Program-made: the position numbers and the translations under genes | The notes under the pieces: model-generated | What the model was told of the DNA's origin: nothing | What the model saw: only the letters and a program-made list of their open reading frames with translations | Database searches by the model: none | Source of the DNA: Nitrospirales bacterium | GTDB lineage: Bacteria; Nitrospirota; Nitrospiria; Nitrospirales; UBA8639 | Assembly: GCA_021603905.1 (NCBI GenBank) | Contig: BQIU01000009.1 | Location: 20,685-84,684, forward strand | Length of the DNA: 64,000 nt | Direction: 5' to 3' | Part shown: piece after piece, positions 36,715 to 45,753 of the stretch | Layout: each line of letters starts with the position of its first letter | How positions within the stretch are numbered: the stretch's first letter is position 1

Positions 36715-36815
36715 AAGCAATCATGGTTCACTTTGGCAACGCTTTTCAAGGAACTTCGGAAAAGTGACGTTAGGAAAAGGGTAAGGTCCTACTAAGAGAA
36801 GAGAGTTGAACGCAT

Positions 36816-37880
36816 ATGCCGGATAAAACAATTCAAGAACAGTTAATGGAAGAAGGATATCGGTTCAACTTTTTCCAAGCTATTCGCGTTTTGGAATGGC
36901 TGAATCCAGAGCGTGACCCAGTAGGGAGGGAAGCTTCTCCTGGCCGAGAAGTCGTTCGTTTTCATTCTCTTCCGTCCCTGAGTTTTCCTCCAAGCCCAAT
37001 TTATGAGGTGAAAGCTGGAGAAAGGCCAGACGAACCTCTTCATATGACCGTGGCCTTCATGGGGCTGACAGGACCTCAAGGGGTTCTTCCCCGACACTAC
37101 ACCGAAATGGTCTTGGATCGTCTGAGAGAAAGAGATCGAACACTCTTAGAATTTTTCGATTTGTTTACCCATCGATTTGTCTCTCTCTTTTATCGCGCTT
37201 GGGAAAAACATTATGTCCCCAATTTGTATGAGCGGGCGGTGGGAAGGCAAAAAGGCAACGATCCTATTTCAGCATCGCTTATGGCGTTGATGGGGATGGG
37301 GACCAAAGGACTGAAAGAAAACCTGGGTTTCCATGATTCGACACTTTTGGGATATGTCGGCTTGCTGGGGCAACGTCCTCGTTCTGCCACCTCTCTCCAA
37401 CAGATGTTACAGGATTACTTTCAACTCCCGGTGCTGGTGAAACAATTCATTGGTGAATGGCTCAACCTCTCGGGGGAGGATCAAACAAAACTCTCGTCAA
37501 GAGAAATGAATAATGTTCTCGGAGAAACGGCGGTTGCTGGCACGCATATCTGGGATCAGCAAGCTCGGTTCCATCTTAATATAGGGCCGTTAAACTTGGC
37601 TGACTTTACGAAGATGGTCCCATCCGGAAAGATGTATAAGGCGTTGGTGCAGCTGACTAGATTTTTTGCAGGGCAGGATCTCAATTTCGACGTACGACTC
37701 ATTTTGAAAGCTGAAGAGGTACCCGCTTGTAAGTTGAAAGAGACGGAGATCTTTGCGCCTCGATTAGGGTGGACGACGTGGCTCAAGTGTCAGGAGTTCA
37801 CACATGATGTCGATGACGTCGTCTTTTCTGGTGAAGCAGATTGGCAGGCGCCGAGTGTGAGAAGGGTTGCAGTAGCATGA
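36816..37880 (+). CDS. tssG: T6SS baseplate protein TssG (VasB)
   Basis: Protein of 354 residues. Family blocks include YRFNFFQAIRVLEWL, VRFHSLPSLSFPPSPI, MTVAFMGLTGPQGVLPRHYTEMVLDR and the C-terminal LGWTTWLK. The start ATG follows AGAGAAGAGAG. The order tssE-tssF-tssG-tssH is normal, but each junction here is widened by repeat DNA. Confidence 0.93.
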   Translation: MPDKTIQEQLMEEGYRFNFFQAIRVLEWLNPERDPVGREASPGREVVRFHSLPSLSFPPSPIYEVKAGERPDEPLHMTVAFMGLTGPQGVLPRHYTEMVLDRLRERDRTLLEFFDLFTHRFVSLFYRAWEKHYVPNLYERAVGRQKGNDPISASLMALMGMGTKGLKENLGFHDSTLLGYVGLLGQRPRSATSLQQMLQDYFQLPVLVKQFIGEWLNLSGEDQTKLSSREMNNVLGETAVAGTHIWDQQARFHLNIGPLNLADFTKMVPSGKMYKALVQLTRFFAGQDLNFDVRLILKAEEVPACKLKETEIFAPRLGWTTWLKCQEFTHDVDDVVFSGEADWQAPSVRRVAVA

Positions 37881-38040
37881 CCCTTCGGTGCACTCAGGGC
37901 AAGTTTTTCGCCGAGTCTGTTCTGAGCCTAATCGAAGAACTTCGGCCAGGCACCTATAATACATAGTGTAAGGTGATGGTTCGACGCGCTCACCATGAAA
38001 GTCTTTAAGATCATCCTGAGCCTGTCGAAGGATACAGTCC
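37881..38040. repeat. Interspersed repeat cluster G
   Basis: Diverged and intact units (GGTTCGACGCGCTCACCATG and ATCCTGAGCCTGTCGAAGGA) fill the gap between tssG and tssH. Confidence 0.72.
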
Positions 38041-38061
38041 TCCTAATGGGATGGTGATGCT

Positions 38062-40824
38062 ATGAGCGTAAGTATGAAATCGTTATTGAGCCGCCTCAAC
38101 GAAACATGTCGGGCGTCTTTGGAAGGGGCCTTGGGCCTGTGTCTAAGCCGGACTCACTATGAAGTCGAGGTTGAGCATCTCCTTCTCAAACTGTTGGAAA
38201 CACCGAGCACAGACCTTGACCATATCTTGCGACACTTTGAGATAAATGGCTCACGAGTGAGTAAGGCTCTCACGCAATCCCTTGACCGATTCAAGACGGG
38301 GAATGGCCGTAATCCTGTCATCTCGTCGCAATTAATCAAGATGGTTCAAGAAGGGTGGCTGTTTGGGTCGCTCGAATATGGCTCGGCCAAAATCCGATCA
38401 GGACATTTGGTGATTGGACTTCTCAGTAATGAGGATCTGGCTCGCATGGTTCAAGAAATGTCTCAAGATTTTTCCTCGATCTCTGTGGACACCTTGATGA
38501 AAAAATACCAGACCATCACGGATGGTTCCGTCGAAGAAAAATCCGCGGTGGGGTTGGGAGAAAAACCGCCAGCAGATTCTTCTGGAACTTCTGCCGGTGC
38601 TAAGACTCAGGCTTTAGATCAATATACCGTGGATCTCACAGCCAAAGCTCGCGAAGGACACATCGATCCGGTGTTAGGTCGAGATTTTGAGATTCGGCAA
38701 ATTGTCGATATTCTCACAAGACGACGTCAAAACAATCCGATCATGACTGGGGAAGCCGGAGTAGGTAAAACCGCAGTGGTTGAAGGGTTTGCACTTCGGA
38801 TTGCGCAAGGCGATGTTCCAGGTCCGTTAAAAAATGTTGTCGTAAAAACCTTGGACCTTGGGTTACTGCAAGCGGGGGCGGGAATAAAAGGCGAATTCGA
38901 AAACCGATTAAAAACGCTCATTGAAGAAGTCAAAGGGTCGCCACAACCCATTATCTTGTTTATTGACGAAGCCCATACAATGATTGGAGCCGGAGGACAA
39001 GCTGGACAAGGCGATGCTGCGAACTTATTAAAGCCGGCTCTGGCTCGCGGGGAACTACGGACTATTGCGGCTACCACCTGGGCTGAATATAAAAAATATT
39101 TTGAAAAAGATCCGGCACTCACGCGGCGCTTTCAAGTGGTGAAAGTGGAAGAACCGTCCGAACAACAAGCGATCATTATGATGCGTGCGCTCACGGAAAC
39201 ATTAGAAAATCATCATAAGGTTCGTATTCTCGATGAAGCGATTGAAGATGCAGTCAAACTCTCTCATCGCTATATCACGGGTCGTCAACTGCCGGACAAA
39301 TGCGTCAGTGTGTTAGACACGGCCTGTGCCCGCGTGGCGATTGGTCAAGCTGCGACACCGGGGCCAATAGAAGATGCCAATCGACGTATCAATCAGCTTG
39401 GCGTAGAAATCAATGTGTTAGAGCGTGAAGCGGTAACCGGTGCCGATCATGGGGAACGAATCGAAGAACGAAAAAATGCCAGAGCTCAAGAAGAGGAACG
39501 ATTGACTCAACTCCAAACACAATGGGAGCGGGAACAGGAACTGATTGGAAACATTCGTGACATTCGAACCACACTTGAAGCGCATGCCTTGGGTTCAAAG
39601 AAAAAAGACGAGAGCAGAGACAACGTTGAAACAAACACGCCTGAACCGCCACCGATCAATGTAGAAGCATTGAGAGCAGAACTGTCGAAACTCAACGATG
39701 AGTTGGTCGCCATCCAAGGCGAAACTCCATTAATGCAGGCCTGTGTGACATCTCAGACAATTGGAGAAGTGATTTCTGGGTGGACTGGAATTCCCGTAGG
39801 GAAAATGTTGACCGACGAAATCAATACAGTCTTAACATTGAAGAATAAACTGGAACAACGAGTCATTGGACAGTCTCATGCATTGGAGGCTATCAGCCAA
39901 CGCATTCAAACGGCCAGAGCAGATCTGACTGACCCACGGCGTCCAGTTGGGGTATTTCTGCTTGTTGGGCCCAGTGGGGTCGGCAAGACTGAGACGGCCT
40001 TGACGTTGGCAGACATGCTCTATGGGGGAGAGCGAAACGTCGTCACGATTAATATGAGTGAGTATCAAGAAGCTCATACCGTCTCGTCGCTTAAAGGTTC
40101 ACCTCCCGGCTATGTGGGATATGGGGAAGGGGGTGTCCTGACGGAAGCCGTCAGGCGAAAACCATACTCCGTTGTATTGCTGGATGAAGTGGAGAAAGCT
40201 CACCCTGATGTGATGGAGTTGTTCTATCAAGTCTTTGATAAAGGCATGCTTGAAGATGGAGAAGGGCGGGAAATTGATTTTAAAAATACCGTGATCTTGC
40301 TGACGTCGAATACGGCAACCGATACCATCATGAAACTTTGTGCAGATCCAGATACGAAGCCTGAACCGGAAGGGTTGGTTGAAGCCATTCGCCCGGAGTT
40401 GATCAAAGTGTTTAAGCCTGCGTTGCTGGGCCGTATGATTGTGGTCCCATACTATCCGATCTCAGATGACATCATGCGGGAAATTATCAAACTTCAATTG
40501 GGTCGAATTGAAACACGGTTGGCTGATAAGCATGGAGCCAAGTTTACTTATGATGAATCGGTAAGGAACGAAATTGCCAGTCGGTGTACAGAGGTCGAAA
40601 GTGGAGCGCGAAATGTCGACCACATTCTCACTCGAACGCTACTTCCAGAAATGTCTGGTGAGTTTTTATCACGGATGAGTTCCGGAGAACCGATTTCGCG
40701 AGTGCATGTGACGGTCGAGGGTGGGCAGTTTCAGTATAAGTTTTCTAATAAGGAACCAACGAAAGAGTCAAAGCTGAAGATTAGTATTGAACCTTCAGAA
40801 AAACCAAGTGTCGCTGCCACTTGA
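38062..40824 (+). CDS. clpV: T6SS sheath-recycling ATPase TssH (ClpV)
   Basis: AAA+ unfoldase of 920 residues that disassembles contracted TssBC sheaths. It has an N-terminal Clp repeat domain (about 1-150), a first ATPase module with Walker A GEAGVGKTA (about residue 229), a coiled middle domain (about 420-560), and a second module with GPSGVGKTE (about residue 635), VVLLDEVEKAHPDV and YPGYVGYGEGG-type pore residues (GYVGYGEGG). The C-terminal D2-small domain is followed by a Lys/Ser-rich tail. The length is typical of ClpV. Confidence 0.95.
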   Translation: MSVSMKSLLSRLNETCRASLEGALGLCLSRTHYEVEVEHLLLKLLETPSTDLDHILRHFEINGSRVSKALTQSLDRFKTGNGRNPVISSQLIKMVQEGWLFGSLEYGSAKIRSGHLVIGLLSNEDLARMVQEMSQDFSSISVDTLMKKYQTITDGSVEEKSAVGLGEKPPADSSGTSAGAKTQALDQYTVDLTAKAREGHIDPVLGRDFEIRQIVDILTRRRQNNPIMTGEAGVGKTAVVEGFALRIAQGDVPGPLKNVVVKTLDLGLLQAGAGIKGEFENRLKTLIEEVKGSPQPIILFIDEAHTMIGAGGQAGQGDAANLLKPALARGELRTIAATTWAEYKKYFEKDPALTRRFQVVKVEEPSEQQAIIMMRALTETLENHHKVRILDEAIEDAVKLSHRYITGRQLPDKCVSVLDTACARVAIGQAATPGPIEDANRRINQLGVEINVLEREAVTGADHGERIEERKNARAQEEERLTQLQTQWEREQELIGNIRDIRTTLEAHALGSKKKDESRDNVETNTPEPPPINVEALRAELSKLNDELVAIQGETPLMQACVTSQTIGEVISGWTGIPVGKMLTDEINTVLTLKNKLEQRVIGQSHALEAISQRIQTARADLTDPRRPVGVFLLVGPSGVGKTETALTLADMLYGGERNVVTINMSEYQEAHTVSSLKGSPPGYVGYGEGGVLTEAVRRKPYSVVLLDEVEKAHPDVMELFYQVFDKGMLEDGEGREIDFKNTVILLTSNTATDTIMKLCADPDTKPEPEGLVEAIRPELIKVFKPALLGRMIVVPYYPISDDIMREIIKLQLGRIETRLADKHGAKFTYDESVRNEIASRCTEVESGARNVDHILTRTLLPEMSGEFLSRMSSGEPISRVHVTVEGGQFQYKFSNKEPTKESKLKISIEPSEKPSVAAT

Positions 40825-40825
40825 T

Positions 40826-40897
40826 TTACGGTTCGCCCTTCGACGGGCTCAGGGTGATTTTCCCAATTTAATCATCATGCTGAGCGTGTCGAAGCAT
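40826..40897. repeat. Interspersed repeat cluster H, abutting the GIY-YIG gene
   Basis: GGTTCGCCCTTCGACGGGCT and ATGCTGAGCGTGTCGAAGCA form an inverted pair whose right end runs into the upstream end of the GIY-YIG frame. Confidence 0.72.
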
Positions 40898-40928
40898 GCA
40901 ACATTATAGAAATGAATGGAATGTGCCA

Positions 40929-41219
40929 ATGCCCTATTGGGTCTACATACTCAAATGTTCAGACGGCTCATATTACACAGGACACACAAACGATCTAGAA
41001 AAACGTGTTGCAGAACATCAAAGTGGTGAAATACCAGGCTACACATCCAAACGACGACCAGTCAGATTGGTGTTCTGTGAAGAAATGAAGTCAAGGCAAG
41101 ACGTCTTTGCAAGAGAACGACAAATCAAAGGATGGAGTCGAAAGAAAAAGGAAGCGCTGATCAAAGGGGATTGGAACGAATTGTCACGACTATCTAAAGG
41201 GACGGGATATAGGGACTAG
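40929..41219 (+). CDS. Small GIY-YIG nuclease-superfamily protein
   Basis: Protein of 96 residues from the ATG at 40929. It has the GIY-YIG core: PYWVYILKCSDGSYYTGHTNDLEKRVAEH, with a catalytic-type Arg in EKRV and a downstream Glu (VFCEEM), then a basic tail (FARERQIKGWSRKKKEALI). The upstream ATG at 40896 arises from repeat DNA and is less likely. It has no evident T6SS role and is enclosed on both sides by interspersed repeats, so it looks inserted between clpV and vgrG. It may act in DNA repair or be linked to repeat mobility. Confidence 0.78.
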   Translation: MPYWVYILKCSDGSYYTGHTNDLEKRVAEHQSGEIPGYTSKRRPVRLVFCEEMKSRQDVFARERQIKGWSRKKKEALIKGDWNELSRLSKGTGYRD

Positions 41220-41237
41220 GTAGTCAATAGGTGCTGA

Positions 41238-41745
41238 TAGTTCGACTGCGCTCACTATGATTTCATTAAGCACTCATCCTTAGTTTGTCGAAGGATCGAA
41301 ACATCACGAAAAAAAGGAGCATTCAAAAAGTCAGAATCAGTTTTAAAAATTAAAAGAGAGATGAGTGCGAGTGAAGGTCATGATCGAGGTATGAGGATGA
41401 AAAGAATACGGTCTGAAGCCTACTTCCTCGCGGCCTTACCTCAGTTAATGCCTCACTCTCTAATAGTCATCCTGAGTTCTTCGGCAGGTACATCGTAAGT
41501 AAGCGAAGCCGAACGGCTCAGAATGCACCCAGTCGAAGGGTCGCAGTATTATCCTGAGCGAGTTGAAGTATCATCCTGAGCTTGTCGAAGGATGGCATCT
41601 TCCTTGCCTTAATAATTTATGAGTCCCAAAAATAGAATGCATGATTTAGCAAGGAAATGGTTCGACCCTTCGGCCAGTTTATGGCTCACCATGAATGTAA
41701 ATAGGATTCATCCTGAGCTTGTCGAAGGATCACCGTAAAAAACTC
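41238..41745. repeat. Interspersed repeat cluster I before vgrG
   Basis: At least six units in both orientations (for example ATCCTGAGCTTGTCGAAGGA twice near 41570 and 41710). The stretch 41311-41457 between them has no recognisable unit and no gene. Confidence 0.75.
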
Positions 41746-41761
41746 AAGGCTAGGTGTCCAT

Positions 41762-43966
41762 ATGCCATTCACACAAACTGGTCGACTTCTCAGAATCGAC
41801 ACACCGTTGGGTCAAGATGTTCTCCTCCTTCAAGGATTCACCGGGCAGGAGGGGATTTCCCAAATGCCCCGATTTGAATTGGATCTGCTCACCGAAGGCC
41901 CGCCGATTGACTTCAATGCCATTGTTGGAGAGAACGTCACGATTCGAGTCGAACTCATCGATGAGAAGGAACGGTTTTTCAATGGATTTATCAGCCGTTT
42001 TGCTCAGACCGGCAGCGAAACGGGCATCATTCATTATCGGGCGGAGATGGTGCCGTGGTTGTGGTTTCTCACCAGAACGGCTGATTGCCGGATGTTTCAA
42101 AACAAAACGATTCCCGACATCATTGAACAAATTTTTAAAGACCTTGGATTCACTGATTATAAGCTGCAACTCCAGGGTACTTATCAGCCTCGAGAATATT
42201 GTGTCCAGTATCGAGAGACGGATTACAACTTTGTCGCGCGATTGATAGAACAGTACGGGATCTATTATTTCTTCGAGCATGAAGAAACCAAACATACGCT
42301 CGTGTTGGCTGATGCCCCAGATGCCCATCCGGAAATTTCCACTCAACCCAAAGTGAATTGGGAACCAAAAGGCAGCGGTCTACAAGAAGAGGATGTGATT
42401 ACCAGTTTAGAATTTGAAAAAGAACTACGGCCAGGAAAATTTGCCCATACCGATTACAACTTCAAAACACCCAGTACCAGTCTTGCGGCAGAAGAACCCA
42501 GCGTGATCGACATTGGAGGAAATGGCAAGTACGAAATCTATGATTATCCTGGAGAATACCCCAAGAAAGCCGATGGTGCGGCCTTGGCGAAAGTCCGCAT
42601 GCAGGAGGAAGAAGCTCAACACTACCTTATTAGTGGAAGCAGCACATGCCGAGCGTTTACGTCAGGATATAAATTTGATCTGCTTGACTATAAACCCGAT
42701 GACCTGAATCAATCCTATCTCCTTACCGAGGTGCAACACGTTGGGTCCATGGGTGATGCCTATTCTCCAGGGGGAGCTGCTGGAGGGGAAGAAGCCTATT
42801 CCAACACCATTACCTGCATCCCGCATTCGGTGCCCTTCCGACCACCTCAAGTGACGCCGAAGCCGGTGGTACAAGGTCCTCAAACGGCAGTGATTGTCGG
42901 ACCATCTGGTGAAGAAATTTGGTGCGATGAGTTTGGTCGCGTCAAAGTCCAATTTCATTGGGATCGTGAAGGTCAAAATGATGAAAACAGCTCTTGTTGG
43001 GTGAGAGTGTCACAACTTTGGGCAGGTAAAGGTTGGGGGGCGATGTATATCCCGCGTATTGGCCAGGAAGTCATCGTGGAATTCTTGGAGGGAGACCCAG
43101 ATCGCCCGATCATTACCGGTCGGGTGTATAACGCCGAGCAGACGGTTCCCTATGCGCTTCCTGCCGACCAAACCAAGAGTACCATCAAGTCGAACAGTTC
43201 CAAAGGCGGCGGCAATTCCAACGAATTACGTTTTGAGGATAAAGCGGGATCTGAAGAAGTCTATCTTCATGGCGCCAAAGACTGGACCATTGCCATCGAC
43301 AACGACAAGAACCAAACGGTTGGCCATGATGAAACGCAAGCCATAGGAAATGATCGTACGAGATCAGTCGGCAACAACGAAGTCATTGCGATCACAACCA
43401 ATCGCACCAAAACCGTCGGGGTCGATCAAAGTGAAACGGTTGGGGCCAATAAAACGATTGGTGTAGGAGGAAATCACTCAGAAACCATCGGAGGTAACGA
43501 GACGGTTACAGTTGGGATTGCGGCTGCCCATACCATTGCTGCGGCTAAAGCCCTGACTATTGGAGGTGCCTATCAAGTCAGTGTTGGTGCTGCCATGAAT
43601 GAAACCATTGGAGGCTTGAAAGCCGAAGAAATCGGAGGTGCCAAAACCGTCGTGGTTGGAGCCTTAAGCAGTGAAAATATCGGTGCGAATAAATCTGTTG
43701 ATGCAGGCGGCAGTATTTCCGAGACTGCAGGAAAAAATGTAAGTGTGAATGCTGGAGATAATATTTCGGAGAGCGCAGGGAAGGATGTGAGTGTTACCGC
43801 AGGGAAAAACATGATCCTCTCGGCAGGCGATGATGTGACCATCAAGAATGGAAAAGCCTCGATCACGCTTAAGAAAAATGGTGATATCAGCATCAATGGA
43901 AAGAAGATCTCAATTACAGCGTCTGGCGACATTGTGATGAAGGGCAGCAAGATTTTGCAAAATTAG
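41762..43966 (+). CDS. vgrG: T6SS spike protein VgrG (TssI)
   Basis: Protein of 734 residues. The gp27-like N-terminal part (FTGQEGISQMPRFELDLLT; QYRETDYNFVARLIEQYGIYYFFEHEE) is followed by the gp5 OB fold (DEFGRVKVQFHWDREGQNDENSSCWVRVSQLWAGKGWGAMYIPRIGQEV, shown in part). The C-terminal spike has many short repeats of the form VG.N.T..VG.N...TIGG. The C-terminus is a DUF2345-like stretch ending at KILQN, with no attached toxin domain, so cargo is probably delivered through the adaptors and the PAAR protein encoded next. Confidence 0.95.
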   Translation: MPFTQTGRLLRIDTPLGQDVLLLQGFTGQEGISQMPRFELDLLTEGPPIDFNAIVGENVTIRVELIDEKERFFNGFISRFAQTGSETGIIHYRAEMVPWLWFLTRTADCRMFQNKTIPDIIEQIFKDLGFTDYKLQLQGTYQPREYCVQYRETDYNFVARLIEQYGIYYFFEHEETKHTLVLADAPDAHPEISTQPKVNWEPKGSGLQEEDVITSLEFEKELRPGKFAHTDYNFKTPSTSLAAEEPSVIDIGGNGKYEIYDYPGEYPKKADGAALAKVRMQEEEAQHYLISGSSTCRAFTSGYKFDLLDYKPDDLNQSYLLTEVQHVGSMGDAYSPGGAAGGEEAYSNTITCIPHSVPFRPPQVTPKPVVQGPQTAVIVGPSGEEIWCDEFGRVKVQFHWDREGQNDENSSCWVRVSQLWAGKGWGAMYIPRIGQEVIVEFLEGDPDRPIITGRVYNAEQTVPYALPADQTKSTIKSNSSKGGGNSNELRFEDKAGSEEVYLHGAKDWTIAIDNDKNQTVGHDETQAIGNDRTRSVGNNEVIAITTNRTKTVGVDQSETVGANKTIGVGGNHSETIGGNETVTVGIAAAHTIAAAKALTIGGAYQVSVGAAMNETIGGLKAEEIGGAKTVVVGALSSENIGANKSVDAGGSISETAGKNVSVNAGDNISESAGKDVSVTAGKNMILSAGDDVTIKNGKASITLKKNGDISINGKKISITASGDIVMKGSKILQN

Positions 43967-43979
43967 GAGGGATCGGGCA

Positions 43980-44492
43980 ATGGAAAGATTCCCAACTGAG
44001 AATGTCTTCGAAGTATTGGCCTCAAAAGATTCTCGCACGATAAATGATTCGTCGAAACGCGCAACGTCAATGGATGGAGTGATGCGAGGTGTGATCTCAG
44101 AATTCGATCAGACGACAGGAAGCATTCAAATCATGGTGCCGCAGTTATCTCTTCTCGAGCCTATGGTGGCACGGTCTACTGTGCCTATCACGCAAAAGGA
44201 TGTGGGAAGAGAAGTGCTTGTCGTATTTGAGTCGGGCGAAACAAAAACGCCATTTATCGTGGGTTTACTCTGGAACCAAGAACACAATCCACCGGCTCAG
44301 ACCAAATCAATAACAGCCAAAGTGGATGGAGAACAAGTCGTCATCGAGGGAAAGAAAGAAATTGTACTCAAATGCGGTAAATCTAGTATCACGCTAACCA
44401 AAGCTGGAAAGATCCTAATTCGAGGGGCCTATTTATCAAGTCGTTCTTCTGGTGTTAATCGATTAAAAGGCGGATCAGTTCAACTCAATTGA
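43980..44492 (+). CDS. DUF6484-type VgrG-associated protein
   Basis: Protein of 170 residues starting after a good AGGAGGG site, 13 bases past vgrG. The central part (MRGVISEFDQTTGSIQIMVPQ; GREVLVVFESGETKTPFIVGLLW) resembles a small OB-like domain, and the tail (VIEGKKEIVLKCGKSSITLTKAGKILIRG) repeats the DUF2345-type beta pattern seen at the VgrG C-terminus. Such proteins commonly stand between vgrG and DUF2169 genes; an adaptor or spike-extension role is likely. Confidence 0.72.
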   Translation: MERFPTENVFEVLASKDSRTINDSSKRATSMDGVMRGVISEFDQTTGSIQIMVPQLSLLEPMVARSTVPITQKDVGREVLVVFESGETKTPFIVGLLWNQEHNPPAQTKSITAKVDGEQVVIEGKKEIVLKCGKSSITLTKAGKILIRGAYLSSRSSGVNRLKGGSVQLN

Positions 44493-44517
44493 TTCGGAGG
44501 ATAAATAAATCGAATCT

Positions 44518-44602
44518 TTCATCCTGAGCTAGTCGAAGGATCACCCTAAGGGTTCCAGTAAATTCATTAGGAGCTTGTCGAATGGTCGAAGCATCACCAT
44601 CT
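44518..44602. repeat. Interspersed repeat cluster J
   Basis: ATCCTGAGCTAGTCGAAGGA and a diverged unit (GAGCTTGTCGAATGGTCGAA) lie between the DUF6484 and DUF2169 genes. Confidence 0.68.
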
Positions 44603-44622
44603 AACTCGAAAATGTATTTGAA

Positions 44623-45747
44623 ATGCAAATAACAAGTAACACCACAGGAATGGAAGCTGGGCTCACCATGTTTACCGATAAAGATGGTCGAGACCACTGC
44701 GTGGTTGTGGTGAAAGGGACATTTACTGTTGGAAAAGACGGTACGGCTACCCTGGCGGATGAGCAAGTACCACTAGTCTATGCAGATGAGCACTATGGTG
44801 ATCCTGGAACTACGGCTATCAAATACGAATGTGACTTTGCGCCTTTCAAACCTCGTACCGATATTCTCATCAACGGGAATGCATACTCTCCAACTGGTAA
44901 ACCTATAAGAAAAATGACCGTTTCGTTAGAAGTAGGTAGAGTCAAAAAAGAAGTTCGCGTAATCGGGGACCGCCAGTGGAGGCGAGGCCTATTTCGGCTT
45001 CGACCCTCCACCTCAACCCCGTTTCTTAAAATGCCGCTGTCGTTTGATCGGGCATTTGGAGGATCGGACCACACGCATAATGATCCTAAAAAGCAAGGGA
45101 CAGAAATGCGAAATCCAGTGGGGAGAGGATTCCATAAAAACTCTGCATCGAAGGTGATTAGAGATACACTGTTACCGAACCTCGAAAACCCTGGATCTCT
45201 TATTCGTAAATGGTCGCATGCCCCTGCCCCTGCTGGTTTCGGCCCTGTGGGACGAGGCTGGCAGCCTCGTATTCAATTTGCTGGTACCTATGATGATCAG
45301 TGGCTGAAAGATCGCTTTCCATTTTTGCCCAATAATTTTGATTATCAATACTTTCAGTCGGCTCCTGCAGACCAGCAATTTCCTCACTTTTCGGGAGGAG
45401 AAGTCATTCGATGTACGGGAATGACGTCTCAGGGTTCCTGGATGTTTGTCGTACCAACGGTCAAGGTTCCAATTATGTATAAGTTTCGTGACCGTGATGT
45501 GGAAGGGAAGCCAAAACTTGATACAGTTTTGATCGAGCCAGACCAACGCCAAGTTCTTTTGACATGGAGGGCCGGTGTGCCATTGGGAAGGAAATTAACA
45601 GCCTTGCGCGAAGTGGTAATTGAATCGCAACACGATGCACAAAGTATAAGTCAGGCTAGAAAGCCTCATTTCAAGTCGATCAATGAGCTCAGTAATTGGA
45701 AAATGAATCGAGGGAAGTCGGCAAAAGGTTTCTTGGTTGACGAATAA
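44623..45747 (+). CDS. DUF2169-family T6SS effector adaptor
   Basis: Protein of 374 residues. Visible family features include CVVVVKGTFTVGKDGTATLADEQVPL, YECDFAPFKPRTDILINGNAYSP, LSFDRAFGGSD and the NPVGRGFH segment. DUF2169 proteins act as adaptors loading PAAR-linked effectors onto VgrG. The neighbours (VgrG, KAS-like protein, PAAR-toxin) match the usual cassette. No strong ribosome site is seen before the ATG. Confidence 0.85.
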   Translation: MQITSNTTGMEAGLTMFTDKDGRDHCVVVVKGTFTVGKDGTATLADEQVPLVYADEHYGDPGTTAIKYECDFAPFKPRTDILINGNAYSPTGKPIRKMTVSLEVGRVKKEVRVIGDRQWRRGLFRLRPSTSTPFLKMPLSFDRAFGGSDHTHNDPKKQGTEMRNPVGRGFHKNSASKVIRDTLLPNLENPGSLIRKWSHAPAPAGFGPVGRGWQPRIQFAGTYDDQWLKDRFPFLPNNFDYQYFQSAPADQQFPHFSGGEVIRCTGMTSQGSWMFVVPTVKVPIMYKFRDRDVEGKPKLDTVLIEPDQRQVLLTWRAGVPLGRKLTALREVVIESQHDAQSISQARKPHFKSINELSNWKMNRGKSAKGFLVDE

Positions 45748-45753
45748 AGAGAC

